DNA of 64,000 nt from Polaribacter sp. MED152 (GCF_000152945.2 NC_020830.1:2893501-2957500); one strand, 5' to 3'; positions 28,233 to 37,521 are shown, numbered from the stretch's first letter. Program-made: numbers and translations. Notes: a model not told the origin generated them from the sequence alone.

Positions 28233-29561
28233 ATGTCAGCCTCAACTAAATCTTATAAAAGTGCTTTTATTTTTTTAACTACCTTGTTTTTTCTTTGGGG
28301 TTTTATCACAGTTTTAGTAGATAGTTTAGTGCCAAGATTAAAGGATGTTTTTGAAATTTCATATGCAAAAACAGTTTTAATTCAGTTTGCTTTTTTTACA
28401 GCCTTCTTCGTTTTTTCATTACCTGCAGGTTTTATTTTATCAAAAATTGGTTACAAAAAAGGAATTGTTTTTGGTTTACTTACAATGGCCTTGGGTTGTT
28501 TATTATTCTATCCTGCTTCAGAATATAGAAATTTCACCATTTTTTTAATTGGTTATTTTACATTGGCTGGTGGTATAACAGTGTTGCAAGTAGCAGCAAA
28601 TCCTTATGTAGCTTTACTGGGTAATGAAGAAGGGGCAAGTAGTAGATTAAATTTATCGCAAGCATTTAATTCTTTAGGAACCACAATTGCACCCATTATT
28701 GGGGCATTGTTTTTATTAAGTGATTCTGTAAAATCATCTACAGAGATAGCCATTTTAAGCGATTTGGAGAAGAGTAACTATTATATAGCTGAAGCTGAAA
28801 CTGTGCAAACACCATTTTTTATAATAGCACTATTTATAATCGTTTTGGCTATAATCTTTGCATTTATAAAACTACCTAAAGTTATGCAAGAGTCACCAAA
28901 AGGTGGTTATTTCACTTTGCTAAAGAATAAAATGATGTTAATGGGGGCATTAGGCATATTTGTTTATGTGGGTGCTGAAGTTGCTATTGGTAGTTTTTTA
29001 GTAAATTATTTTGATACTATGAATTTGGCAACAGTTGTTTCTCAGAATGAAACAATGATGGGCATTGCAAATACAATTGCGAGTGTTTTTAATAAATCGT
29101 TTTCTGAAGCAGATCCGAAGTCATTATTAGGAATTTTTGTGATTTTTTATTGGGGAGGAGCAATGATTGGTAGATTCATAGGGGCTTATCTAACTAAAAT
29201 TTTAGCTCCTGGTAAAGTGTTAGCCATTTTTGCAGGCTTTGCAATTACCCTGATTTTTATCTCAATTAATACAGTAGGCTTACTTTCTATGTGGTCTATT
29301 TTGACTGTTGGTTTATTTAATTCGATAATGTTTCCAACTATTTTTACGTTAAGTATAGAAGGTTTAGGAGATTTAAAAGCCCAAGCATCTGGTTTGTTAT
29401 GTATGGCAATTGTGGGTGGTGCAATTATTCCTTTTGCCTTTGGTAGCTTAATAGATAATTATGGTTTTAAAACAGCGTTTATTTTGGCTATTATCTGTTA
29501 TGCCTATATTTTATTCTATGGTAGATTTAAGGGTAAAAACTTAGTCACTAAAAATTTATAA
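28233..29561 (+). CDS. Sugar MFS transporter (FucP/GlcNAc-permease type)
   Basis: A 442-residue permease with about 12 hydrophobic helices. It has the FucP/NagP-family features FFLWGFITVLVDSLVP at the start, FSLPAGFILSKIGYKKGI and QVAANPYVALLG. Such transporters move fucose, glucose/galactose or N-acetylglucosamine with protons. As third gene of the mannosidase-asparaginase operon, mannose or GlcNAc is the likely cargo (inference from context). Its 3' end overlaps a small gene on the other strand by 14 bp. Confidence 0.9.
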   Translation: MSASTKSYKSAFIFLTTLFFLWGFITVLVDSLVPRLKDVFEISYAKTVLIQFAFFTAFFVFSLPAGFILSKIGYKKGIVFGLLTMALGCLLFYPASEYRNFTIFLIGYFTLAGGITVLQVAANPYVALLGNEEGASSRLNLSQAFNSLGTTIAPIIGALFLLSDSVKSSTEIAILSDLEKSNYYIAEAETVQTPFFIIALFIIVLAIIFAFIKLPKVMQESPKGGYFTLLKNKMMLMGALGIFVYVGAEVAIGSFLVNYFDTMNLATVVSQNETMMGIANTIASVFNKSFSEADPKSLLGIFVIFYWGGAMIGRFIGAYLTKILAPGKVLAIFAGFAITLIFISINTVGLLSMWSILTVGLFNSIMFPTIFTLSIEGLGDLKAQASGLLCMAIVGGAIIPFAFGSLIDNYGFKTAFILAIICYAYILFYGRFKGKNLVTKNL

Positions 29562-29769
29562 AAGTGATACATGCAGTTGCAATTAAAGCTACAATGAACA
29601 TAATAATTCTAGATTTCTTTAAGTTTCTTTTTTTTGATAAAACATAAATACTAACTAAAACTGAAAGAAATAGATAAATCATTTGTTGATTAAAACTACT
29701 AAAAGGGATTATAAAATAGTAGATTCCTAAAAGGACGAATGGCAATAAGTTGAAGATTTTCTTATTCAT
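29548..29769 (-). CDS. Small hypothetical membrane protein
   Basis: A 73-residue protein with three hydrophobic segments (LLPFVLLGIYYFIIPF, MIYLFLSVLVSIYVL, IIMFIVALIATACITF) separated by a short basic loop KKRNLKKS. I do not recognise a family. The reading is supported by a perfect TATATTTG box four bases before its ATG and by the yidC terminator just upstream. It overlaps the converging permease gene by 14 bp. Confidence 0.6.
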   Translation of the reverse strand: MNKKIFNLLPFVLLGIYYFIIPFSSFNQQMIYLFLSVLVSIYVLSKKRNLKKSRIIMFIVALIATACITFINF

Positions 29770-29773
29770 ATTT

Positions 29774-29781
29774 CAAATATA
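29774..29781 (-). promoter_or_regulatory. -7 element TATATTTG before the 73-residue gene
   Basis: On the minus strand TATATTTG is followed by AAAT and then the ATG at 29769, predicting an essentially leaderless mRNA. The box falls between the yidC terminator and the small gene. No convincing -33 TTG is visible. Confidence 0.45.
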
Positions 29782-29784
29782 ATA

Positions 29785-29820
29785 AGAAAAACCCAAAACG
29801 TAATCGTTTTGGGTTTTTCT
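29785..29820. terminator. Strong intrinsic terminator after yidC
   Basis: A perfect 16-bp stem (29785-29800 with 29805-29820) and a TAAT loop, with runs of A and T built into the arms. It lies downstream of yidC on the minus strand. The core ACCCAAAAC/GTTTTGGGT recurs in the terminator at 58,423. Confidence 0.9.
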
Positions 29821-29842
29821 ATTTAATTACAAGTACTACTTG

Positions 29843-31720
29843 CTATTTTTTCTGTTGTCTTGCTTGCTGCTCTTGTGCTTGTTTCATTGCAGCATCAATT
29901 CTTTGTCTGAATTTGCTTTTTGCTTTTTCAGGACGTTTTTTATTCTCTTCTATTTGAGCATGAATCTTTTCTTCATCAATTACATAGTTCTTAATTACTA
30001 ACATAATAGAGATAGTTAATAAGTTAGAAATAAAGTAATACAAACTTAATCCACTTGCATATCTATTAAAGAAAATTAACATCATAATAGGTGAGAAGTA
30101 AATCATGTATTTCATCATTTTACTCATATCTGGCATTCCTTCTTGAGTAGGTGCTTGCATATTAGCTTGCTGACTTTGGTTCATTCTCATGTAAAAGAAA
30201 ATAGCAATAGAAGCTAAAATTGGAAATAAACTTACATGGTCTCCATAAAACGGAATTTCGAAAGGAAGATTAAATATTACATCATAAGATGATAAATCTG
30301 GCGCCCATAAAAAGCTTTCTTGACGTAAAGCAATGTTTGTTGGAAAAAACTTAAATAATGCAAAGAATATCGGCATTTGTAATAATGCAGGTATACAACC
30401 AGACATCATATTTACTCCTGCTTTTCTTTGAATCGCCATTGTTTCTTGCTGACGTTTCATAGCATTTTCTTTACCAGGATATTTTTTATTTAGCTCTTGT
30501 AATTCAGGTCTTATCACCTTCATTTTTGCACTAGATAAATAAGATTTATAAACTAATGGAGACATTAAAATACGAACAACAATAGTCATCAGAATAATAA
30601 TTAAACCGTAATTAGTTAAGAAACCTTCTAAAAGATTAAATACAGGATAAAATACGTTTCTGTTTAAGAATCCAAAAATACCCCAACCTAAATCTGCAGT
30701 TTCGTCTAAATCTGTGCCTTCAAAAGTTTTTAATAAATTATAATCACTTGGGCCATAGAACCATTTCATGTTATAATTTAATTCCCCACCTGTTAAAGCT
30801 AAAGGAGTTTTTAATTCATATCTTTTTGTAAAAACGGTATCTAATTTTTCGTCTTCAACTAAATCTGAAGAGGTTACAGTTGCATTGTTAAAAGGTGTGT
30901 CTGTTAACAAGTTAGACATGAAAAAGTGCTGTTTATAAGCAACCCAATCTATATCATTGGCAATTTCTGTATTACCTGCATTTAAATACTCAACTTCATC
31001 TTCACTTTTATAATAGTAGTAAGAATACATGGTATTCTCTGTCTTTAAACTTCTTTCGTGTCTAAAACCATCTAAAGTCCAATCTAAGTTGATAGGATTA
31101 GATGAATTAAATACGCCATCTAAACCTTGTGATCTTATAGAAAAATCAACAAAATAATCATCTGGTTTTACTTCGTATCTGTATTCTAAATATTGACTAT
31201 CAGAAACCTTTAATTTCATAGATAGCACTGTGTTTTCTCCACTATTTGTTAAAGAAGGTTCAAAGAATAAATCTTTAGTATTTAAAATTCTATTGTCTGT
31301 AGTTCCAAAATTGATATTGAAAGAGGCATTATTATCCTTAATCATATATAATGGAAGTGAATCATAAGTTTGGTAATTTTTTACCAAAGCTTTTACAATT
31401 TGTCCACCTTTGTTATCAATAGTTAATTTTACCAAACTATTTTCAATTACAGTAGTGCCTTCTTTACCATTTAATGCACTTTGTGCAAAAGCACCTAATT
31501 TATTTTGTAAAGCAATTTGTTTTAAAGAATCATTTTCAAAAACTGGTGCTGCAATGTTTTTGGTGTTTTCCTTGTCATTATTTGAAGTAGTTTCTACAAT
31601 TTCTTGTGGTTGTTGCTCTTCCAATTCTTCTGGCTTGTTGGTATTAAAGTACCACAACAAAATTCCTGCAAGAAGAATCATTCCTATAAAAGAATTGTAA
31701 TCGAATTTTTTTTGTTCCAT
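29843..31720 (-). CDS. yidC: Membrane protein insertase YidC
   Basis: A 625-residue inner-membrane insertase and Sec partner. One N-terminal helix (NSFIGMILLAGILLWYF) leads to a large periplasmic beta-sandwich at about 60-350. The conserved core of helices follows, including YGLIIILMTIVVRILMSPL and PALLQMPIFFALFKFF, and a basic Gln/Lys-rich C-terminal tail that may contact ribosomes. Length and order are normal for Bacteroidota. pyrG lies 165 bp upstream on the same strand but yidC appears to have its own promoter. Confidence 0.96.
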   Translation of the reverse strand: MEQKKFDYNSFIGMILLAGILLWYFNTNKPEELEEQQPQEIVETTSNNDKENTKNIAAPVFENDSLKQIALQNKLGAFAQSALNGKEGTTVIENSLVKLTIDNKGGQIVKALVKNYQTYDSLPLYMIKDNNASFNINFGTTDNRILNTKDLFFEPSLTNSGENTVLSMKLKVSDSQYLEYRYEVKPDDYFVDFSIRSQGLDGVFNSSNPINLDWTLDGFRHERSLKTENTMYSYYYYKSEDEVEYLNAGNTEIANDIDWVAYKQHFFMSNLLTDTPFNNATVTSSDLVEDEKLDTVFTKRYELKTPLALTGGELNYNMKWFYGPSDYNLLKTFEGTDLDETADLGWGIFGFLNRNVFYPVFNLLEGFLTNYGLIIILMTIVVRILMSPLVYKSYLSSAKMKVIRPELQELNKKYPGKENAMKRQQETMAIQRKAGVNMMSGCIPALLQMPIFFALFKFFPTNIALRQESFLWAPDLSSYDVIFNLPFEIPFYGDHVSLFPILASIAIFFYMRMNQSQQANMQAPTQEGMPDMSKMMKYMIYFSPIMMLIFFNRYASGLSLYYFISNLLTISIMLVIKNYVIDEEKIHAQIEENKKRPEKAKSKFRQRIDAAMKQAQEQQARQQKK

Positions 31721-31779
31721 GTGTAAATTAAAATGTCAGTTTGTCACTTTAGCAAGATATATTCTTGTATTAAACGCGA

Positions 31780-31787
31780 CAAATGTA
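31780..31787 (-). promoter_or_regulatory. -7 element TACATTTG upstream of yidC
   Basis: An exact TAnnTTTG match on the minus strand, about 60 bp before the yidC ATG. The -33 position lacks a clear TTG. Confidence 0.4.
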
Positions 31788-31885
31788 GTTAAAAAGCAGA
31801 TTTTTGATTGATTTTCTACTCTTAAATAATATACTTTTTAATAGTTCAATTAGTGTTCCACTTTAAAAAGAAGTTTATCAAAACC

Positions 31886-33499
31886 CTATTTTTTAGATTG
31901 TTTTAAAGCAGCTTTAATGAAATCTACAAATAAAGGATGAGGTTTCAATACTGTACTTTTGTATTCAGGGTGATATTGAACACCTACAAACCAAGGATGA
32001 TTTTCTAATTCAACAACTTCTACCAAACCTGTTTTAGGGTTAATACCAGTAGCCTTTAAACCAGCACTTTCCATTTGTTCTAAATAGGTGTTGTTAAACT
32101 CATATCTATGTCTGTGTCTTTCGCTAATCAATTCAGATTGATAAGCATCGTAAACCTTAGATCCTTTCTTAATTTCACAATCCCAAGCTCCCAAACGCAT
32201 TGTGCCACCTTTGTTGGTTACATTTTTTTGGCTATCCATTAAGTTAATAACAGGATGTTTAGCACTTTTATTCATTTCAGATGAACTAGCACCTTCTAAA
32301 TTAAGTACGTTTCTTGCAAATTCAATGACAGACATTTGCATACCTAAGCAAATACCAAAAAACGGAATATTGTTTTCTCTAGCGTATTTAACCGCCTTTA
32401 TTTTACCTTCAATTCCTCTATCTCCAAAACCAGGAGCAACTAAAATTCCGTTTAAACCTGCTAATTTTTTTTCAACAGATTTAGGAGATAAACTTTCTGA
32501 ATGAATCCATCTTACTTTAACCTTAGTTTCGTTAGATGAGCCAGCATGTATAAATGCTTCTGTAATCGATTTATAAGAATCTTGTAATTCTATATATTTC
32601 CCTATTAAACCTATTTCTACCTCAGACTTTGGGTTTTTATGTTTCTGTAAAAAGCTATTCCAAGTTTTTAAAGCAGGTTTCTTTTTAGATTCTAATTGTA
32701 GTTTATTTAAAACCACTTCATCTAATCCTTCATTCAGCATTAAATTAGGAACATCATAAATTGTTTCTGCATCAATAGACTGTATAACGTCTTCTTTTTT
32801 AACATTACAGAATAAAGCCAGTTTACGTTTAATGTCATCAGAAATTTCATGTTCTGTTCTACATACTAAAATATCTGGGCTAACTCCACTTTGCATTAAC
32901 ATTTTAACAGAATGCTGTGTAGGTTTTGTTTTTAATTCACCTGCAGCAGCTAAATAAGGCACTAAGGTTAAGTGAATTACAATTGCGTTTTCTTCGCCTT
33001 TTTCCCAAAGCATTTGTCTTACAGACTCTACATAAGGTAAAGATTCTATATCACCTACAGTTCCACCAATTTCTGTAATAACAATGTCATACTCACCAGT
33101 TTCGCCTAAAAGTTGAATTCTACGTTTAATTTCATCAGTTATATGTGGAATTACTTGTACTGTTTTTCCTAAAAACTCTCCTTTGCGCTCTTTGTTAATT
33201 ACAGATTGATAAATTCTACCTGTAGTAACATTATTGGCTTGAGAAGTTGGTATGTTTAAATAACGCTCATAATGACCTAAGTCTAAGTCAGTTTCAGCAC
33301 CATCATCAGTAACATAACATTCTCCATGTTCATATGGGTTTAATGTTCCTGGATCAATATTAATATAAGGGTCTAATTTTTGAATCGTTACAGAAAAGCC
33401 TCTTTCTTGCAATAGTTTTGCTAATGAAGCAGCTATAATTCCTTTTCCAAGTGATGAAGTTACGCCTCCTGTTACAAAAACGTATTTAGTATTGTGCAT
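31886..33499 (-). CDS. pyrG: CTP synthase
   Basis: Makes CTP from UTP, ATP and glutamine. The synthase domain starts KYVFVTGGVTSSLGKGI with the P-loop, then DPYINIDPGTLNPYEHGE and EIGGTVGDIES. The glutaminase domain has nucleophile Cys in GICLGMQ and the His-Glu pair in VQYHPEYKS. About 537 residues from the ATG at 33499 (MHNTKYVF). An in-frame TTG at 33520 is excluded because it lies inside the -7 box of a well-formed promoter. The next pyrimidine gene here is carB, 1.1 kb away on the other strand. Confidence 0.97.
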   Translation of the reverse strand: MHNTKYVFVTGGVTSSLGKGIIAASLAKLLQERGFSVTIQKLDPYINIDPGTLNPYEHGECYVTDDGAETDLDLGHYERYLNIPTSQANNVTTGRIYQSVINKERKGEFLGKTVQVIPHITDEIKRRIQLLGETGEYDIVITEIGGTVGDIESLPYVESVRQMLWEKGEENAIVIHLTLVPYLAAAGELKTKPTQHSVKMLMQSGVSPDILVCRTEHEISDDIKRKLALFCNVKKEDVIQSIDAETIYDVPNLMLNEGLDEVVLNKLQLESKKKPALKTWNSFLQKHKNPKSEVEIGLIGKYIELQDSYKSITEAFIHAGSSNETKVKVRWIHSESLSPKSVEKKLAGLNGILVAPGFGDRGIEGKIKAVKYARENNIPFFGICLGMQMSVIEFARNVLNLEGASSSEMNKSAKHPVINLMDSQKNVTNKGGTMRLGAWDCEIKKGSKVYDAYQSELISERHRHRYEFNNTYLEQMESAGLKATGINPKTGLVEVVELENHPWFVGVQYHPEYKSTVLKPHPLFVDFIKAALKQSKK

Positions 33500-33517
33500 G
33501 GTTCTTTTAGGTTTGGG

Positions 33518-33548
33518 CAAAAGTACTAACTCTGCTTTTTATCTCAAA
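33518..33548 (-). promoter_or_regulatory. pyrG promoter, TTTG-N19-TACTTTTG
   Basis: On the minus strand a -33 TTTG (33545-33548) and a -7 TACTTTTG (33518-33525) are separated by exactly 19 bp, the ideal Bacteroidota spacing. The start site should fall near 33512, leaving a 5' UTR of only about 12 bases before the ATG at 33499. Confidence 0.75.
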
Positions 33549-33605
33549 TAAAAAGATGCATAATTGTAAAAAATAATTTAGAATAACTTTTGATGCTTTA
33601 TGCAC

Positions 33606-34268
33606 ATGAAAAAAGTACTATTATTTTGTGTTATTATAATATTTAGTGGCTGTTCAATTTTATTTCCCAATCACTTTGAAAGAAAATCTGCAAATTATAT
33701 TTTAGAAGATCTTTGGGTAACATCAACCTTAGATTACAATAAAAATGTAAAATATCTCATAAATAGCACTCAAGAAAATTATTTGGCAAAAAGCACTGAC
33801 GGCTATAACGAGTATGTAATAGATTTCTTTAAAGAAGAGTTTAAAAATCAACCTTACCTGAAAGGAAAGTATAAAGATGCCAATGGCAAAATTATCATTC
33901 CCTTAAAACTTGACTATCATCCGACTCAAGAATATTTAAAGATTATAAAGCAAACTACAGATATCGATTATTTAGTTTTAACAAAAATATTAGGTGCAGA
34001 GCAAATCAATAAATCTAATGATGCAAGATATCATGGTTTAAAATTTCAAAGTAATTTATTAGCTGGTTCTGTTGTGTTTTTGAAAATTATAGATCTAAAA
34101 AACAATACAACACCTATAGAAATACAATGTCAAGGTTCTGTTTATGATAGCGCAAATTTTAATTTTGATACAAATTCATATGAAGATGATGGTAAAATTG
34201 CCACATACAAAAGCGAAGAACAGCTGATTAAGAAGTGTTTTAAGCGAATTTTTAGAAGGATTAAATAA
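33606..34268 (+). CDS. Hypothetical lipoprotein
   Basis: About 220 residues with a signal peptide and lipobox (MKKVLLFCVIIIFSGC; Cys about residue 16). An ATG six bases earlier (33600) is possible. The mature protein has the segments YLKIIKQTTDIDYLVLTKIL and VVFLKIIDLKNNTTPIEIQ, which suggest an alpha/beta fold like that of envelope proteins that assemble at the outer membrane, but I recognise no family. It stands divergent from pyrG and upstream of rpmH. Function unknown. Confidence 0.7.
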   Translation: MKKVLLFCVIIIFSGCSILFPNHFERKSANYILEDLWVTSTLDYNKNVKYLINSTQENYLAKSTDGYNEYVIDFFKEEFKNQPYLKGKYKDANGKIIIPLKLDYHPTQEYLKIIKQTTDIDYLVLTKILGAEQINKSNDARYHGLKFQSNLLAGSVVFLKIIDLKNNTTPIEIQCQGSVYDSANFNFDTNSYEDDGKIATYKSEEQLIKKCFKRIFRRIK

Positions 34269-34292
34269 TTTTCTATTTTTTTTCAAATAGTA

Positions 34293-34323
34293 TTTGTCAA
34301 AAATAAAAACAGTTGTATATTTG
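34293..34323 (+). promoter_or_regulatory. rpmH promoter, TTTG-N19-TATATTTG
   Basis: A -33 TTTG at 34293-34296 and a -7 TATATTTG at 34316-34323 with 19 bp between them, a textbook Bacteroidota promoter. It is followed by CACACGC, close to the CACCCGC that follows two of the rRNA promoters in this window. Confidence 0.8.
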
Positions 34324-34396
34324 CACACGCTTTTAATAAGGTGATAATCTTATAGCGAAAAGAAAATAATTAAGAAGATTTTTAAAAATACAGATA

Positions 34397-34558
34397 ATGC
34401 CAAAAAGAACGTATCAACCATCAAAGAGAAAGAGAAGAAACAAACACGGTTTCATGGAAAGAATGGCTTCTGCTAATGGTAGAAAGGTATTAGCACGTAG
34501 AAGAGCTAAAGGAAGAAAGAAATTATCTGTTTCATCTGAAGCTAGACCAAAAAGATAA
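34397..34558 (+). CDS. rpmH: 50S ribosomal protein L34
   Basis: A 53-residue, strongly basic protein: [19 protein letters not shown], then [19 protein letters not shown] and a short KKLSVSS tail. This is the L34 signature. It has its own promoter and terminator, so it is monocistronic here and separated from rnpA and dnaA, with which it clusters in many other bacteria. Confidence 0.97.
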   Translation: MPKRTYQPSKRKRRNKHGFMERMASANGRKVLARRRAKGRKKLSVSSEARPKR

Positions 34559-34582
34559 ATGATTAACAATTGTTAATATATT

Positions 34583-34614
34583 AGGTGTTACTTTTTTAAG
34601 TAACACCTTTTTTT
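34583..34614 (+). terminator. Intrinsic terminator of rpmH
   Basis: AGGTGTTACTT (34583-34593) pairs with AAGTAACACCT (34598-34608) around TTTT, followed by seven T. A separate 16-bp palindrome ATTAACAATTGTTAAT lies just before it at 34562-34577. Confidence 0.88.
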
Positions 34615-34630
34615 ATACCCAAACCCTAAC

Positions 34631-34638
34631 TATTTTTG
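34631..34638 (+). promoter_or_regulatory. -7 element TATTTTTG upstream of carB
   Basis: An exact TAnnTTTG match 27 bp before the carB ATG. The expected -33 position overlaps the T-run of the rpmH terminator and has no TTG. Confidence 0.45.
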
Positions 34639-34665
34639 TAAAACTAATAAATACAACAACTTACA

Positions 34666-37521
34666 ATGCCAAAAAGAAAAGACCTCAAATCAATTTTAAT
34701 TATAGGATCTGGACCTATTGTTATTGGTCAAGCTTGTGAATTCGATTATTCTGGTTCACAATCTTTACGTTCTTTAAGAGAAGATGGTATAGAAACCATT
34801 TTAATTAACTCGAATCCTGCAACAATTATGACAGACCCATCTATGGCTGATCATGTGTATTTGTTGCCACTAACTACCAAGTCTATTATCCAAATTTTAA
34901 AAGAGCATCCTCAAATTGATGCTGTTTTACCAACAATGGGTGGACAAACTGCATTAAACCTATGTATTGAAGCAGATGACAAAGGTATTTGGTCAGATTT
35001 TAACGTAAAAATGATTGGTGTTGATATTAATGCCATTAATGTCACAGAAGATAGAGAGCAGTTTAGAGAATTAATGGGAAATATTGGGGTAGCAATGGCT
35101 CCTCAAGAAACAGCAACATCTTTCTTAAAAGGTAAAGAAATTGCACAACGTTTTGGTTTTCCTTTAGTAATACGTTCTTCGTATACCTTAGGAGGTGCAG
35201 GTGCATCTATAGTGTATAATCCAGAAGATTTTGATGAGTTATTAAGTAGAGGTTTAGAAGCATCACCAATTCATGAGGTGATGATTGACAAAGCCATGAT
35301 GGGTTGGAAAGAGTATGAATTAGAGCTGTTAAGAGATAAGAATGATAACGTTGTTATTATTTGTTCTATAGAAAATATGGATCCTATGGGTATTCATACA
35401 GGAGATTCTATTACAGTTGCTCCTGCAATGACTTTATCAGACAAAACTTATCAAAAAATGCGTGATATGGCAATTCATATGATGCGTTCTATTGGTGATT
35501 TTGAAGGCGGTTGTAATGTACAATTTGCAGTTTCTCCAGATGAGAAGGAAGAAATTATTGCAATTGAAATTAACCCAAGGGTTTCTCGTTCGTCTGCATT
35601 AGCCTCTAAGGCAACAGGTTACCCTATTGCAAAAGTTGCTACAAAATTAGCTATTGGGTATACTTTAGATGAATTAGAAAACGGAATTACAAAATCTACA
35701 TCAGCATTATTTGAGCCTACTTTAGATTACGTAATCGTAAAAATTCCACGTTGGAACTTTGATAAATTTGAAGGTTCAGACAGAACTTTAGGTTTACAGA
35801 TGAAAGCTGTAGGTGAAGTTATGGGTATTGGACGCTCTTTTCAAGAAGCATTGCACAAAGCCACTCAATCTTTAGAAATAAAAAGAAATGGTTTAGGAGC
35901 AGATGGTAAAGGGTATACCAACTACAATCAAATTATAGAAAAATTAACCAACGCAAGTTGGGATAGAGTTTTTGCAATTTACGATGCAATTGCAATGGGA
36001 ATTCCTCTAAGTAAAATTTACGATATCACTAAAATAGACATGTGGTATTTAAAACAATATGAAGAGTTATTTCAGCTACAAAAAGAAATTTCTACTTATA
36101 CAATAGATACTATAGAAAGAGATTTATTATTAGAGGCAAAGCAAAAAGGATATGGAGATAGACAAATAGCACATATGCTAGAATGTCTAGAAAGTGAAGT
36201 GTATAGCAAAAGAGAAGAACTTAAAATTCAAAGAGTTTATAAGTTAGTAGATACTTGTGCTGCCGAATTTACTGCAAAAACACCTTACTACTATTCAACT
36301 TTTGAAAATGAAATCGAAACTGCAGAAGGTGATATTACTATTGCCAATGAAAGTATTGTTTCAGACAGAAAAAAGGTAATTGTTTTAGGTTCAGGACCAA
36401 ACAGAATTGGGCAAGGTATTGAGTTTGATTACTGTTGTGTACATGGAGTTTTAGCAGCTGCAGAATGTGGTTATGAAACAATTATGATTAATTGTAATCC
36501 AGAAACTGTTTCTACAGATTTTGATACTGCAGATAAATTATATTTTGAGCCCGTTTTCTGGGAACATATTTATGATATCATTCGTCATGAAAAACCAGAA
36601 GGTGTTATTGTTCAGTTAGGAGGACAAACTGCATTAAAGTTAGCTGAGAAGTTAACAAAATACGGAATTAAAATTATTGGTACTTCTTTTGAAGCGTTAG
36701 ATATTGCAGAAGATAGAGGACGTTTTTCATCAATGTTAAAAGAGAATAACATTCCTTATCCACAATTCGGAATTGCAGAAACTGCAGATGAGGCTTTAAC
36801 TTTAGCAGATGAATTAGACTTTCCTATTTTAGTTAGACCTTCTTATGTATTAGGTGGTCAAGGAATGAAAATTGTCATCAATAAAGAAGAATTGGTAGAG
36901 CATGTAGTAGATTTATTAGGTAAAATGCCAAATAACAAACTATTGTTAGACCATTATTTAGATGGAGCTATAGAAGCAGAAGCAGATGCAATTTGTGATG
37001 CTGATGGTAATGTTTACATTATAGGAATTATGGAGCACATAGAACCTTGTGGAATACATTCAGGAGATTCTAATGCAACTTTACCAGCATTTAACTTAGG
37101 TGAGTTTGTGATGCAACAAATTAAAGATCATACACATACAATTGCTAGAGCTCTAAAAACTGTTGGTTTAATAAACATACAGTTTGCTATAAAAGATGAT
37201 ACAGTTTATATTATTGAAGCAAATCCTAGAGCTTCTAGAACAGTACCTTTTATTGCAAAAGCTTATAAAGAGCCTTATGTTAATTATGCAACTAAAGTAA
37301 TGTTAGGCGCTAAGAAAGTAACAGATTTCGATTTTAATCCTCAATTAGATGGTTTTGCAATTAAGCAACCAGTATTCTCTTTCAACAAGTTTCCAAATGT
37401 GAATAAGAAACTAGGTCCAGAGATGAAATCTACAGGAGAAAGTATCTTATTTATAGACAGTTTAAAAGACGATGATTTTTACGATTTATATTCAAGACGT
37501 AAAATGTATTTAAATAAGTAA
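34666..37521 (+). CDS. carB: Carbamoyl-phosphate synthase large subunit, short form
   Basis: Makes carbamoyl phosphate for pyrimidines and arginine from bicarbonate, ATP and ammonia. Two ATP-grasp halves are clear: SILIIGSGPIVIGQACEFDYSG at the start and VIVLGSGPNRIGQGIEFDY near residue 570, each followed by an ATP loop (YTLGGAGASIVYN; YVLGGQGMKIVIN) and INPRVSRSSALASKATG or ANPRASRTVPF. It ends at 951 residues, just after KLGPEMKSTGES, so the C-terminal MGS-type allosteric domain of the 1,073-residue E. coli enzyme is missing. I recall the short form as usual in Flavobacteriia. carA is not in this window. Confidence 0.96.
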   Translation: MPKRKDLKSILIIGSGPIVIGQACEFDYSGSQSLRSLREDGIETILINSNPATIMTDPSMADHVYLLPLTTKSIIQILKEHPQIDAVLPTMGGQTALNLCIEADDKGIWSDFNVKMIGVDINAINVTEDREQFRELMGNIGVAMAPQETATSFLKGKEIAQRFGFPLVIRSSYTLGGAGASIVYNPEDFDELLSRGLEASPIHEVMIDKAMMGWKEYELELLRDKNDNVVIICSIENMDPMGIHTGDSITVAPAMTLSDKTYQKMRDMAIHMMRSIGDFEGGCNVQFAVSPDEKEEIIAIEINPRVSRSSALASKATGYPIAKVATKLAIGYTLDELENGITKSTSALFEPTLDYVIVKIPRWNFDKFEGSDRTLGLQMKAVGEVMGIGRSFQEALHKATQSLEIKRNGLGADGKGYTNYNQIIEKLTNASWDRVFAIYDAIAMGIPLSKIYDITKIDMWYLKQYEELFQLQKEISTYTIDTIERDLLLEAKQKGYGDRQIAHMLECLESEVYSKREELKIQRVYKLVDTCAAEFTAKTPYYYSTFENEIETAEGDITIANESIVSDRKKVIVLGSGPNRIGQGIEFDYCCVHGVLAAAECGYETIMINCNPETVSTDFDTADKLYFEPVFWEHIYDIIRHEKPEGVIVQLGGQTALKLAEKLTKYGIKIIGTSFEALDIAEDRGRFSSMLKENNIPYPQFGIAETADEALTLADELDFPILVRPSYVLGGQGMKIVINKEELVEHVVDLLGKMPNNKLLLDHYLDGAIEAEADAICDADGNVYIIGIMEHIEPCGIHSGDSNATLPAFNLGEFVMQQIKDHTHTIARALKTVGLINIQFAIKDDTVYIIEANPRASRTVPFIAKAYKEPYVNYATKVMLGAKKVTDFDFNPQLDGFAIKQPVFSFNKFPNVNKKLGPEMKSTGESILFIDSLKDDDFYDLYSRRKMYLNK

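Noticed and set aside
33518..33520. TTG start for pyrG, seven codons upstream of the ATG
   Set aside because: It lies inside the -7 box of a promoter with ideal spacing, so it would not be transcribed.
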